DNA of 64,000 nucleotides from Lactobacillus sp. W8174 (GTDB lineage: Bacteria > Bacillota > Bacilli > Lactobacillales > Lactobacillaceae): positions 210,656 to 274,655 of the forward strand of contig NZ_JACFRN010000002.1 in assembly GCF_016100975.1 (NCBI RefSeq), read 5' to 3'. The first letter of the stretch is position 1. Each line of letters starts with the position of its first letter. Made by a program: the position numbers and the translations under genes. Below, in pieces: positions 1 through 8,450 of this stretch. The notes below the pieces were generated by a model. It was not told the DNA's origin. It did not search any database and saw nothing but the letters and a program-made list of their open reading frames with translations.

Positions 1-1868
1 CTTGGTTTTATATTCTAAGTTTTGGTTCTTTCCTAATTGAATCTGATAACTTAAGAATTCAAATTAGTACTGCTTCTACAATTAATGCGATAGTTTATCT
101 TCTGGGCACCAAGTTTTTTGCCATGATTTTGACTACCATCTTCTTAGATGCGCTATTCTCTGTCTTTTACTTTGTAACCACTCGTTATTGGACTTCGAAC
201 ATTTTAGTCAGCATAATCGCGATTGGTTGGGCTGTTGCCAATAAGATTAAGCTCTTACTTCGTGGTGAACCAATTTATCCAACTGAAATCAGCGAAATTG
301 TCAATTGGAAAACCTTAATTCCAATGATCGGTAAGACTACTGTCATTGTAATTTTAATTGCACTTATTGTAGTTATTGCGCTTGATATTTTCTTAGAGTT
401 AAAATTCCCTGTTAAAAAGCGCGGATCATGGAAGAGACGTGGTATTTGGGCACTTTTAAGCTTATTATTATTTGTCACACCTTTGCGCTTTAACCATGAC
501 GGTGGTGTTATCTATCATATTAATCGCGGCTTTGATAATAAACAAAGGTTCCGTAATCCAGAGCGTGATATCCAGGTAAATGGTCCTGTACTTAATTTCT
601 TGAATTATATTGATTTGCAAATTATGGATCAGCCTGAAGGATATTCGGAAACAAGTATCAAGCAGTTAAACAATAAATATGAAAAAGTTGCTGCCAAGAT
701 AAATAAGAAGCGGAAGAATACTCTTAAAGATCAAACTATTGTCTTTAATTTGAGTGAAAGTTTTGTTGATCCAAGTACTTTCCCTACATTTAGGCTTGAC
801 CGTGATGTTCCAAATCCAGTTAAATTTATTCAATCAATGAAGTCCCGTTCGACATACGGCAACATGCTTAGTGCTGGTTATGGTGGTGGTACTGCCAACA
901 TGGAATGGGAAACTTTAACTGGATTAAACATGGGAATGTTTAAATCTACCTTGACGCCTTACGTTCAAGTGGTACCTAATTATGATTTCTATCCTACAAT
1001 AGGGATGAATTTTGATTATAAATCTGCAGTCCACCCGTTTATTGGAACGTATTACTCCAGACAAGAAGACTATCATAGATTCAAATTTGACAAGTTTATC
1101 TTTTTGGGTTCGAAATATAAAATTATTGACCAAAAGAAATTAGGAAAGAGTGGTTATAACTCAGACTTTACTACCTATGCTAATGGTCTAAAAGAAATCA
1201 ATTCCCGCGGTGGCGGACAGTTCATCAACTTGATTTCAATTCAAAATCACATGCCATATAATAATTGGTATCCAAATAACGAATATATGGGCAAGATTTC
1301 TGGAGAATTATTCAAATCTCCAGCAGTACGTGATCAAATGGCTACCTACGTAAAGGGTACGCAATATACTGATAAGGCAGTTAAGCAGTTTATCGAACAG
1401 ATTGATAAAATTAAAAAGCCAATTACTTTGGTCTTTTACGGCGATCACTATCCAAGCATCCTTTCTCAAAGTTATACTGCTAAATACCCGGTACAAATGC
1501 ACTCAACGCGCTACTTTATCTATTCAAATAAATACGCCCGTCAACATGGTGCTAAAAAGAGACTGCCACGTAAAGCTAATAATTTCGTCAGCTCAAGTGA
1601 CTTTATTGCAATGATGCTGGAACAGACAGATTCGAAAGTTACTCCTTACCAGGCTCTGTTGACTGAAGTTCATAAGAAATTACCGGCAATTACTATTAAC
1701 TTTAAAGGTGATAAAGGCTTCGAGTTAATTGGTCGGCAAGGGCAAGTAATAGATCCAAAATATTTGACTAAGAAGCAGCAACAGATTTTAGCCGATTATG
1801 AGGCTATTCAATATGACATGACAGCTGGGAAGGCCTATGGCTTAAAGATTAAAGGCTTTTATAAGTAA
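1..1868 (+). CDS. LTA synthase-like membrane sulfatase, 5'-truncated by window edge
   Basis: The reading frame is open from base 3, before the first Met at 123, so the true start lies left of the window. The visible N-terminal third is hydrophobic, with membrane segments around the codons after 123 and near 310-400 and 440-480. The rest is an extracellular alkaline-phosphatase/sulfatase domain. Its marks are NLSESF (likely metal site), GGGTANMEWE (the Thr is the expected nucleophile), ISIQNHMPY and VFYGDHYPS (metal-binding D and H). Family members transfer glycerol-phosphate or related groups to cell-surface polymers such as lipoteichoic acid. The sequence does not decide between true LtaS and the related surface-polysaccharide enzymes. 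A promoter for tyrS follows directly. Confidence 0.85.
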   Translation, partial: WFYILSFGSFLIESDNLRIQISTASTINAIVYLLGTKFFAMILTTIFLDALFSVFYFVTTRYWTSNILVSIIAIGWAVANKIKLLLRGEPIYPTEISEIVNWKTLIPMIGKTTVIVILIALIVVIALDIFLELKFPVKKRGSWKRRGIWALLSLLLFVTPLRFNHDGGVIYHINRGFDNKQRFRNPERDIQVNGPVLNFLNYIDLQIMDQPEGYSETSIKQLNNKYEKVAAKINKKRKNTLKDQTIVFNLSESFVDPSTFPTFRLDRDVPNPVKFIQSMKSRSTYGNMLSAGYGGGTANMEWETLTGLNMGMFKSTLTPYVQVVPNYDFYPTIGMNFDYKSAVHPFIGTYYSRQEDYHRFKFDKFIFLGSKYKIIDQKKLGKSGYNSDFTTYANGLKEINSRGGGQFINLISIQNHMPYNNWYPNNEYMGKISGELFKSPAVRDQMATYVKGTQYTDKAVKQFIEQIDKIKKPITLVFYGDHYPSILSQSYTAKYPVQMHSTRYFIYSNKYARQHGAKKRLPRKANNFVSSSDFIAMMLEQTDSKVTPYQALLTEVHKKLPAITINFKGDKGFELIGRQGQVIDPKYLTKKQQQILADYEAIQYDMTAGKAYGLKIKGFYK

Positions 1869-1878
1869 CAAAATTGTA

Positions 1879-1907
1879 TTGACTTATTAAGAAAAAATGA
1901 GTATTAT
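1879..1907 (+). promoter_or_regulatory. Promoter of the tyrS T-box leader
   Basis: TTGACT at 1879-1884 and TATTAT at 1902-1907, separated by 17 bases, lie just after the preceding stop codon and just before the T-box leader. Confidence 0.65.
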
Positions 1908-1925
1908 CATTTATAACAAATTTAA

Positions 1926-2125
1926 GTAGCAGCTTGATTCAGCGTTCAGAGAACTAGCGGTTAGTGTGAGCTAGACAGGTCAAGGGTAGCGAAATACAAG
2001 TTGGGTGGTTCCCGTAAAGACCGTCATTAAGGCACTTGTCGTTAAAGTGCGAACGTGGGTGGTACCACGGCTGAAAAAGTATTTAGTCGTCCCTAGATTC
2101 CTAAACGAATCTAGGGACTTTTTTA
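1926..2125 (+). promoter_or_regulatory. T-box leader (tyrosine) with terminator/antiterminator
   Basis: The leader has the parts of a tRNA-sensing T-box. There is a stem I region with an AG-rich bulge near 1943-1953 and a tyrosine codon TAC at 1995-1997 in the expected specifier loop. The T-box core lies at about 2055-2069 (GTGGGTGGTACCACG). A strong terminator has arms at 2089-2100 and 2107-2118 followed by Ts. Uncharged tRNA-Tyr is expected to pair with the specifier and core, stabilise the antiterminator and allow tyrS transcription. The tyrS gene directly downstream agrees with the specifier. Confidence 0.93.
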
Positions 2126-2139
2126 TTGGAGGAAGAAAG

Positions 2140-3405
2140 ATGGCAAATTTTGATATTTTAGCAGACTTAAAATGGCGTGGAGCGATTAACCAGCAGACTG
2201 ATGAAGCTGGACTGACCAAATATTTACAAGATCACGACAACTTAGCTCTTTATTGCGGCACTGATCCTACTGGTGATTCGCTACATATCGGGCATCTTAT
2301 TCCTTTCATGATTTTGAAAAGATTTCAACTGGCTGGATATCACCCTGTGATTGTTATTGGGGGTGGTACAGGAACAATTGGTGACCCGTCTGGACGTAAG
2401 TCAGAGAGAGTACTCCTTAGTGCAGAAAAATTGCATGAAAACGAAGTGGCTCTGACTAAGCAAATGGAAAAATTATTTGGAACTGATAACTTTCAAATTG
2501 TTAACAACGCAGAGTGGCTTGATAAATTGAGTTTAATCGAGTTCTTGCGTGAATACGGCAAGCACTTCCAAGTTAATAATATGATCAATAAAGACGTAGT
2601 TGCCAGCCGCTTGGAAAATGGTATTTCATTTACCGAGTTTTCTTACCAAATTTTGCAGGCCATTGATTTTTACCAATTAAATAAAAATTATGGTGTTCAA
2701 ATGCAAATTGGTGGTAGCGATCAATGGGGCAATATCACAGCAGGAATTGATTTAATCCATAAATTAATGGGGTCAGACAGACAGGCTTTTGGTTTGACTA
2801 TTCCATTAATGCTAAAAGCCGATGGTACTAAATTTGGTAAATCAGCTGGTGGTGCGGTTTGGCTTGACCCAGAAAAGACCAGTCCTTACGAATTTTACCA
2901 ATTCTGGATCAATCAGGATGATCGTGACGTTGTTAAGTACTTGAAGTACTTTACTTTCCTTAGTCATGAAGAAATTGATGATCTGGCGGAGCAAGTAAAA
3001 GCTGAACCGTGGAAGCGGACAGCGCAAAAGACATTAGCTAAAGAAGTAACAAAATTTGTTCATGGAGAAACAGGCTTAGCAGAAGCAGAAATGATTACAG
3101 ATGCTTTGTTTTCTGGAGATATTAAAAATCTTTCAGTTAAGCAGATTAAGCAGGGCTTAAAGAGTGCACCTGCAGCGGAATCAACATCTCAAATCAAGAA
3201 TATTGTGGACTTTTTGGTTGACACCAAAATTGAACCCTCTAAGCGCCAGGCACGAGAAGACGTTACAAATGGAGCAATTTATGTAAATGGTGACCGTGAG
3301 CAGTCAGTAGACTTTGAAGTTGATCCTTCTAAGGCTTTTGACGGCAAATATGTCATTGTTCGAAAAGGTAAAAGAAAATACACACTAGTTACAATTAAAG
3401 ATTAG
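2140..3405 (+). CDS. tyrS: Tyrosyl-tRNA synthetase
   Basis: This 421-residue class I synthetase charges tRNA-Tyr. It shows the HIGH-type motif in DSLHIGHLIPF, the tyrosine-binding stretch GGSDQWGN, the KMSKS equivalent KFGKS, and a C-terminal S4 RNA-binding domain (about the last 70 residues, including REDVTNGAIYVNG). The frame stays open upstream to 2005, but that part is T-box leader. The ATG at 2140 follows a GGAGG ribosome site and begins MANFDIL, as in other bacterial TyrRS. Expression is controlled by the tyrosine T-box, and a terminator follows the gene. Confidence 0.98.
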   Translation: MANFDILADLKWRGAINQQTDEAGLTKYLQDHDNLALYCGTDPTGDSLHIGHLIPFMILKRFQLAGYHPVIVIGGGTGTIGDPSGRKSERVLLSAEKLHENEVALTKQMEKLFGTDNFQIVNNAEWLDKLSLIEFLREYGKHFQVNNMINKDVVASRLENGISFTEFSYQILQAIDFYQLNKNYGVQMQIGGSDQWGNITAGIDLIHKLMGSDRQAFGLTIPLMLKADGTKFGKSAGGAVWLDPEKTSPYEFYQFWINQDDRDVVKYLKYFTFLSHEEIDDLAEQVKAEPWKRTAQKTLAKEVTKFVHGETGLAEAEMITDALFSGDIKNLSVKQIKQGLKSAPAAESTSQIKNIVDFLVDTKIEPSKRQAREDVTNGAIYVNGDREQSVDFEVDPSKAFDGKYVIVRKGKRKYTLVTIKD

Positions 3406-3414
3406 TTTAAAAGA

Positions 3415-3446
3415 GGCAGTTGCTATTTTCGCAACTGCCCTTTTTT
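3415..3446 (+). terminator. Terminator of tyrS
   Basis: Perfect 9-bp stem GGCAGTTGC/GCAACTGCC with a 7-base loop, followed by six Ts. Confidence 0.9.
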
Positions 3447-3504
3447 AACTCCAATTAAGAGAGTATAATAAGAAACACATCTTTTTTTAATTTAGGAGGG
3501 TAAA

Positions 3505-3900
3505 ATGCGTGCACGCGTAATACTTTATAATAAAGAAAATAAGGCTGTTTTATTGATTCACAGATTAAAAAATGGTCGTAACTACTGGGTAATACCAGGT
3601 GGTGGTGCAGAAAACAATGAAACTCCAGTAGATACTGCAATCAGGGAAATAACTGAAGAATTAAATATTCACCTAAAGTCAGCTGACCTGATACATTTTT
3701 TTAAATGCGAAGGAAAAGAGTATGAAGAATTCTTTTACACTGAGATTCCATATATAACTGCACCTAAAATCAGTGGTGAAGAAAAAGAGCGCTCGAGCAG
3801 CGATAATGTTTATCAACCAGAATGGGTAGTCATTAAAGAGCTGCCAAAGATTAATTTAATGCCGCCAGAAATTGCTGCTAAAATAGTAACTCTGATTTGA
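3505..3900 (+). CDS. NUDIX hydrolase
   Basis: This 131-residue protein hydrolyses a nucleoside-diphosphate-linked substrate that the sequence does not reveal. The Nudix box is clear: a Gly, five residues, Glu, seven residues, then REITEELNI, which fits G-x5-E-x7-REUxEExGU except for N in place of the last Gly. The start at 3505 follows a GGAGG site at about 3495. A possible -10 (TATAAT) lies near 3464. It stands alone between tyrS and a YbjQ-family gene, so context adds nothing about the substrate. Confidence 0.9.
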   Translation: MRARVILYNKENKAVLLIHRLKNGRNYWVIPGGGAENNETPVDTAIREITEELNIHLKSADLIHFFKCEGKEYEEFFYTEIPYITAPKISGEEKERSSSDNVYQPEWVVIKELPKINLMPPEIAAKIVTLI

Positions 3901-3927
3901 CAAAAAAATGTGGTAATTTCATACTAT
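3897..3927 (+). promoter_or_regulatory. Possible promoter of the YbjQ-family gene
   Basis: TTGACA at 3897-3902 overlaps the NUDIX stop codon. TACTAT at 3922-3927 is 19 bases downstream, a little longer than ideal. Confidence 0.4.
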
Positions 3928-3972
3928 CATGTTAGTAAAATATTTATCTGAGTGTTCAGATAGGAGAGTAAA

Positions 3973-4311
3973 ATGGCTCATAGAGAAATTTTAATAACTA
4001 CTACCGAAAATATTCCTGGTAGAAAATATGAAATTATTGGTGAAGTGTTTGGCTTAACAACTCAGTCCAAAAACTTTGTTAAAAATTTTGGTGCAGGATT
4101 AAAATCCGTAGTTGGTGGTGAAATTCGCAGTTACACCAAAATGCTGGAAGATTCTCGCAATCAAGCTTTAGAAAGACTGCGTCAAGCTGCAGAGGATAAG
4201 GGAGCAGACGCAATTGTAATGATGCGTTTTGACTCTAGTTCAATCAGTGGCGACATGCAGTCAGTGGTTGCTTACGGTACTGCTGTAAGATTTATTGCAG
4301 ACAACGAATAG
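3973..4311 (+). CDS. YbjQ/UPF0145 family protein
   Basis: This short 112-residue cytoplasmic protein belongs to the YbjQ family, sometimes labelled heavy-metal-binding domain although no metal function is proven. The family pattern is visible: N-terminal [11 protein letters not shown], then [10 protein letters not shown], a central helix with ARDQALERL-like spacing (SRNQALERL), [14 protein letters not shown], and a final YGTAVRF strand. A GGAGAG ribosome site precedes the ATG. It has its own promoter and terminator, so it is probably monocistronic. The physiological role is unknown. Confidence 0.85.
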   Translation: MAHREILITTTENIPGRKYEIIGEVFGLTTQSKNFVKNFGAGLKSVVGGEIRSYTKMLEDSRNQALERLRQAAEDKGADAIVMMRFDSSSISGDMQSVVAYGTAVRFIADNE

Positions 4312-4326
4312 ATATAGTATTATTTG

Positions 4327-4360
4327 AAGTATTCGCTTTATGAAAGTTGAATGCTTTTTT
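4327..4360 (+). terminator. Terminator after the YbjQ-family gene
   Basis: Arms AAGTATTC (4327-4334) and GAATGCTT (4349-4356) pair with one wobble and run into a T tract. Confidence 0.7.
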
Positions 4361-4374
4361 ATTATTGTTGATTT

Positions 4375-4447
4375 GCCACTTTAGCTCAGGAGGTAGAGCA
4401 CCGCCGTGGTAAGGAGGAGGTCCTCAGTTCAAATCTGGGAAGTGGCT
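4375..4447 (+). tRNA. tRNA-Thr (GGT)
   Basis: A 73-base cloverleaf. The acceptor arms GCCACTT (4375-4381) and AAGTGGC (4440-4446) pair perfectly. The D arm GCTC...GAGC and the T arm CTCAG/CTGGG with TTCAAAT are intact. The anticodon loop GTGGTAA gives anticodon GGT, reading ACC/ACU. The anticodon stem CCGCC/GGAGG has one G-A mismatch at its centre. CCA is not encoded. It stands alone between protein genes. Confidence 0.93.
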
Positions 4448-4571
4448 TTAATTAATTTGCTTTTTGATATTGCCTAAATTACTGGCTAATTATATAACTA
4501 ATAGTATAAGGCGTAAATTTTATAATAGGAAAATTATTAACATAGATTTTAAGTAAGGAAGTTTATTTGTT

Positions 4572-5405
4572 ATGAAGAAGATTAAATTATTTAAGAAGAT
4601 GTTAATTGCAGGAACGATGTTAACTATCGGTTTTGCTGCATTAGACGTAAGCGCCCAACCTATTTTGGCAAAATCTCTGCCAGTTGCTACGTCCAAGGAT
4701 TATAACAAGCTGCAGAAGCTTTCTAAAAAGTCTGGCGTCCATTACATTAAAAAGAGGAAATGGTATGCCAGCTTTGTCCCTGGCGACAATGTTCAAGCAT
4801 ATCGGCATTTAACGTCACATAAACTATTGGAAACTAGATCCGATCCTGGAGTTGATGATTGGGATATCTTTATCGGTGCCGGAACTATCAACGGCACACG
4901 CTACTTTATTAGTAATATTAAGGAAAAAGATGGCAAAAAGAAATATATAATACCAGCAGCATATTGTCAGGTGCCTTATGGCTACAAGTTTAAAAAAGGA
5001 CATGCTGTAGTTCACGATTACAATGGATCTTTGGCCAATGCTTATAATGGTTATAGTGAAACTGATCATCAATATGGTAAGACATTAACTAAAGAAAATA
5101 TTATTTATAGTAATAAGGAAGATGCCACATTTACTGTTTCTTTGAAGCAAGATGGCCAAGCCAAAGGAAAACATAAAGGCTTTTGGATTGGGCATACACC
5201 GATTAAATTCAGAGTTGATGGGACAAATACTTACGAAAATTATTATCCCCTTTATAACTATGTCGCAAATGGTGAATTGATTGTTAGTTATATTAAAACC
5301 AAAGATTTAAGTCAATTTAAACGTGCAACAGTGACTTATGATCACATCGGTACAATTACTAAGAGTCATAAATTCAAGCCCGCCCATAAAAAGCTAAATA
5401 TTTGA
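4572..5405 (+). CDS. Secreted protein of unknown function
   Basis: I do not recognise this 277-residue protein. A Sec signal peptide is clear: a KKIKLFKK basic start, a hydrophobic core (MLIAGTMLTIGFAAL) and a probable cut after the AKS/ILA region near residue 34. There is no lipobox, LPXTG motif, C-terminal membrane segment or SLAP repeat, so it is probably released or loosely held. The mature part is rich in Lys, Tyr and His, with beta-strand-like stretches (YASFVPGDNV, IFIGAGTING, YFISNIKEKDGKKKYII). An AAGGAAG ribosome site precedes the ATG, and a strong terminator follows at 5488. Confidence 0.7.
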   Translation: MKKIKLFKKMLIAGTMLTIGFAALDVSAQPILAKSLPVATSKDYNKLQKLSKKSGVHYIKKRKWYASFVPGDNVQAYRHLTSHKLLETRSDPGVDDWDIFIGAGTINGTRYFISNIKEKDGKKKYIIPAAYCQVPYGYKFKKGHAVVHDYNGSLANAYNGYSETDHQYGKTLTKENIIYSNKEDATFTVSLKQDGQAKGKHKGFWIGHTPIKFRVDGTNTYENYYPLYNYVANGELIVSYIKTKDLSQFKRATVTYDHIGTITKSHKFKPAHKKLNI

Positions 5406-5487
5406 TGACGAGTTAAAAGATAAGCGGGATGATTTAACGTCTTTGCTTGCTCGTTAGAAAATAAATTGGTTAAATTAATAAAATGAG

Positions 5488-5541
5488 ATAGACTGTTAGA
5501 TTAATAGTATGATTTACTATATTTAATGTCTATTTTTTTTT
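5488..5541 (+). terminator. Terminator downstream of the secreted-protein gene
   Basis: The outer stem ATAGAC/GTCTAT (5488-5493, 5528-5533) encloses an inner ATAGTA/TACTAT stem and is followed by about nine Ts. The remaining bases up to 5691 are AT-rich, with a small inverted repeat TAGAAG/CTTCTA at 5623-5640 and no gene. Confidence 0.7.
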
Positions 5542-5691
5542 AATATAAAAGAGTAATAACAATTTTCAAAGTAAGAAGTAATTAAGCATATTGGCGCCTA
5601 AAGGACTTTAAATTTATCTAAATAGAAGTAAAGCTTCTATGGAAATGATCAATTTTATAAAAAGTATTTTACAATTAGAAAGGAAATAAAC

Positions 5692-6345
5692 TTGGATATA
5701 ACTAAAGTAACTGATTTTGTTAAAGAGCAGCTGAAAAATGAAAAAACAGGGCATGATTTTTATCATGGAGAGCGAGTAGCTCATCTGGCCAGCAAAATGT
5801 ATTTACAAGATAATCCTGATGCACATGAAGATAGCCGCATGGTGGCTATTATTCAAACTGCGGGATATTTACACGATACTATTGATGAAAAAATCTGTGC
5901 TGATCCTGATCAGGTTCTTGCCAACATTAAAGAACTGCTCCCTAAGGTGGGTTTTACTTCCCTAGAAGTCAAAGATATTTTATTCACTATGCAACATATG
6001 TCTTTTTCTGCTAATATAGAGCATCATTATCAGTTGCCAGTATCAGGAGAGTATGTGCAAGATGCTGATCGCATTGAAAGCTTGGGTGCAATTGGCATCG
6101 CCCGTGCGTTTACCTATGGCGGTGCTCATGGCAATGTGATATACGACCCCAGAATCAAACCACAAAAGCTGGTAAGTCATGATCAGTATCGTGAGCATAA
6201 AGAAACAACAATTAACCATTTTTATGAAAAACTGTTTCACTTGACTGATCTAATGAATACTGCTGGAGGTAAAAAAGAAGCGCAAAAAAGAACGGAATTT
6301 ATGCGTAGTTATGTTAAAGAATTTATGGCTGAATGGAATGTTTAA
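5692..6345 (+). CDS. HD-domain phosphohydrolase
   Basis: This 217-residue cytoplasmic protein of the metal-dependent HD superfamily resembles the YpgQ/YedJ type. The expected ligands are visible: H in GHDFYHGERVAHLA, the HD pair in GYLHDTIDE, and a later Asp in QDADRIESLGAIG. Relatives cleave nucleotides or pyrophosphate bonds, but the substrate here is not evident. The start is a TTG preceded by AGAAAGGA. No in-frame ATG occurs before the conserved HD region begins, which supports the TTG. A terminator follows immediately. Confidence 0.88.
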   Translation: MDITKVTDFVKEQLKNEKTGHDFYHGERVAHLASKMYLQDNPDAHEDSRMVAIIQTAGYLHDTIDEKICADPDQVLANIKELLPKVGFTSLEVKDILFTMQHMSFSANIEHHYQLPVSGEYVQDADRIESLGAIGIARAFTYGGAHGNVIYDPRIKPQKLVSHDQYREHKETTINHFYEKLFHLTDLMNTAGGKKEAQKRTEFMRSYVKEFMAEWNV

Positions 6346-6374
6346 GCTGCATATAGCCTTATGCGGCTTTTTAT
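6345..6374. terminator. Terminator between convergent HD gene and ogt
   Basis: Stem AGCTGCATA/TATGCGGCT (6345-6353, 6360-6368) followed by Ts on the plus strand. It may also serve the facing gene. Confidence 0.75.
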
Positions 6375-6406
6375 TTTGCTCTTTTTAAAAACACGAACAT
6401 TAAAAA

Positions 6407-6946
6407 TCATAGCAAGTCTAGTTGCCTAGAAAATTTGATTTGGGGATTTTCCGTTTTTAACAATGCCTTTTTGCGTTCAAGGCCACCAGCATAACCAGTT
6501 AAAGACCCATCACTGCCAATGACACGGTGACAGGGAATAATTAAACTGATTGGGTTATGTTTGACTGCATTGCCAACAGCGCGCGCAGCGCGCGCCAAAT
6601 TTATCTTATTTTGTCCTTTTTGTACGCGATTAGATAATTCTTTATAACTGGTTACTTCACCATAAGGTACTTTTTGTAGTTCTTTGAGCACTTTTTGACT
6701 AAAAGTAGATACATTGGGTTTAATTGGTACAGCAAATGGATCAGGAGTTTGGCCAGCAAAATAGTCTGTCAGCCATTTTAGAGCTTGCCCAATAGGTCTA
6801 GTTACAGAAACTTCCACAGTATTCAAATCATAGCCGGCACCAAAATATTTTTGCCCGTTAAACCATAATCCTAATAAATTTTTTTCATCACTCAAAAGAG
6901 TCAATGTTCCTAATTTTGATTCGAAAAAATTTTGATATAGCTTCAT
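6407..6946 (-). CDS. ogt: Methylated-DNA-protein cysteine S-methyltransferase
   Basis: This 179-residue suicide repair enzyme moves the alkyl group from O6-alkylguanine to its own cysteine. The active-site motif IPCHRV is present, followed by GYAGGLERKKALL. The upstream helix-turn-helix region is VPYGEVTSYKELS. The N-terminal half is the short ribonuclease-H-like domain of Ogt-type proteins, with no AdaA fusion. The start has a GGAAG ribosome site. It faces the HD gene across a shared terminator and shows no operon partner. Confidence 0.95.
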   Translation of the reverse strand: MKLYQNFFESKLGTLTLLSDEKNLLGLWFNGQKYFGAGYDLNTVEVSVTRPIGQALKWLTDYFAGQTPDPFAVPIKPNVSTFSQKVLKELQKVPYGEVTSYKELSNRVQKGQNKINLARAARAVGNAVKHNPISLIIPCHRVIGSDGSLTGYAGGLERKKALLKTENPQIKFSRQLDLL

Positions 6947-7182
6947 TTTATTTCTTCCGTAACAAATTAACTTTTCTGTTTATTATACCTTGATTCATGA
7001 ACAATAGAAGTTTGCAATTTTAGCACTAAAACTGACCGAAGATTTAGCAGCTTAACCAGTTCTATACGAAAATTTCAACTTTTTTATTTGTGGTATACAA
7101 AACATTATGAGTAAAGCTTAGTTTCGTTTTCATGAAAAAACAGGAATGCTATCAGATCAATACTTTATCTTGTAGTGGATTT

Positions 7183-7210
7183 TTGACAATACTACCAGAT
7201 GTGGTATGTT
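7183..7210 (+). promoter_or_regulatory. Promoter of the first BMP lipoprotein gene
   Basis: A consensus TTGACA (7183-7188) and TATGTT (7205-7210) with a 16-base spacer lie 30 bases before the ATG. The rest of the 290-base gap from 6947 is AT-rich; I see no riboswitch in it. Confidence 0.75.
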
Positions 7211-7239
7211 AATTAATGTAAAAAATAGGAGGTCACAAA

Positions 7240-8331
7240 ATGAAGTCGAAATTTAGAAAATTCTTTTCCATTAGTGCAGTGGCAGTTGCTGCAGGATTAG
7301 CGCTTACAGCATGCTCAGGTAAAAAGCAGGGAGGTAGTAGTAATTCGAGCAGCAGTGCCAAGCACTCTATTGCGCTAATTACTGATACTGCTGGGGTTAA
7401 TGATAATTCTTTCAATCAGTCTGCATGGCAAGGATTTAAAGAATACGGTCAGGATCATAATCTTACCCGGGGACGTAATGGCTACCAGTATTTTCAATCT
7501 GGCAGTGCTGCAGATTTTGAACCCAATTTTGATCAAGCAAGCAAAGCTGGTTATCAAACAATTTTTGGTATTGGCTATAGCTTAAAAGATGCTGTCAAAG
7601 CTGCTGCTAAAAAGAATCCTAAAAAGAACTACGTTATTGTTGACGAAGTAATTAAGGGGCAGAAGAATGTGGCCTCCGCCAATTTCAAGAGTGAGCAAGC
7701 TTCTTACTTAGCAGGTGTTGTAGCAGCAACGGAAACAAAGACCAACGTCATTGGCTTTATTGGTGGCGCTCACGGCAATATTATAGACTTGTTTGATGCC
7801 GGTTTTACTAAAGGTGTTAATGATCAAGCCAAAAAATTGCATAAAAAGATCACGCTGTTAAATCAATATGTGGGCGATTTTAAGAGTTCCGACAAAGAAA
7901 AAGCTATTGCCCAGTCAATGTATGCTAAAAAGGCTGATATTATCTTCCATGCTTCCGGCTTAGCTGGCAATGGCTTGTTCCAAGAAGCCAAATCAATTAA
8001 CCAGACGAGAACAGGTGCTAAAAAGGTTTGGGCTATTGGTGTTGACTCTGATCAATCACATTTAGGCAACTATAAAACTAAAGATGGTAAAAAAGATAAC
8101 TTCGTTTTGACTTCTGTGATTACTGGTGTCAATGTGGCTACCCGAGATATTTCTAACCGTGCTTATGAAGGTAAATTCCCGGGTGGTCAACAATTGGTTT
8201 ATGGCCTAAAAACCAATGGTGTCTCAATCAAACGCGGACAAATAAGTGCTAAAGCTTGGCAATATTCACGTCAGGCACGTAATGAAATAATTAAGGGCAA
8301 TATTAAAGTGCCAATTCACCCAAGTAAATAG
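7240..8331 (+). CDS. BMP-family nucleoside-binding lipoprotein (first copy)
   Basis: This 363-residue substrate-binding lipoprotein belongs to the PnrA/BmpA (Med) class, whose members bind purine or pyrimidine nucleosides for ABC import. The lipoprotein signal ends in the lipobox LTAC at about residue 25, followed by a Ser/Gly/Lys-rich linker. The binding domain starts with HSIALITDTAGVNDNSFNQSAW, including the family signature DxGxxNDxSFNQ. It sits ahead of the matching ATPase and permeases and a nucleoside hydrolase, which supports nucleosides as cargo. A close second copy follows, with its own promoter. Confidence 0.93.
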   Translation: MKSKFRKFFSISAVAVAAGLALTACSGKKQGGSSNSSSSAKHSIALITDTAGVNDNSFNQSAWQGFKEYGQDHNLTRGRNGYQYFQSGSAADFEPNFDQASKAGYQTIFGIGYSLKDAVKAAAKKNPKKNYVIVDEVIKGQKNVASANFKSEQASYLAGVVAATETKTNVIGFIGGAHGNIIDLFDAGFTKGVNDQAKKLHKKITLLNQYVGDFKSSDKEKAIAQSMYAKKADIIFHASGLAGNGLFQEAKSINQTRTGAKKVWAIGVDSDQSHLGNYKTKDGKKDNFVLTSVITGVNVATRDISNRAYEGKFPGGQQLVYGLKTNGVSIKRGQISAKAWQYSRQARNEIIKGNIKVPIHPSK

Positions 8332-8383
8332 TTCGCAGTTAAGCTAATTTTCTTATCTAAATCCCACTAAAAAAATAATAGGC

Positions 8384-8410
8384 TTGAAATAATACGTATT
8401 TTATTATAAT
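8384..8410 (+). promoter_or_regulatory. Probable promoter of the second BMP lipoprotein gene
   Basis: TTGAAA (8384-8389) and a consensus TATAAT (8405-8410) with a short 15-base spacer lie 40 bases before the next ATG. Confidence 0.5.
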
Positions 8411-8450
8411 ATTATTGATGAAAAGTTCGTATTTTGTGGAGGGTAACATA

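Noticed and set aside
2005-2139. Upstream extension of tyrS
   Set aside because: This stretch is T-box leader and terminator. The real start has a GGAGG site at 2140.
6386-6402. A PurBox-like ACACGAACATT downstream of the HD gene
   Set aside because: It lies between two convergent genes where a promoter operator makes no sense, and it has two mismatches.
7027-7130. CGAA-containing stretches upstream of the first BMP gene as PurR boxes
   Set aside because: The matches to AWWWCCGAACWWT are partial, and I do not see a properly oriented and spaced pair.
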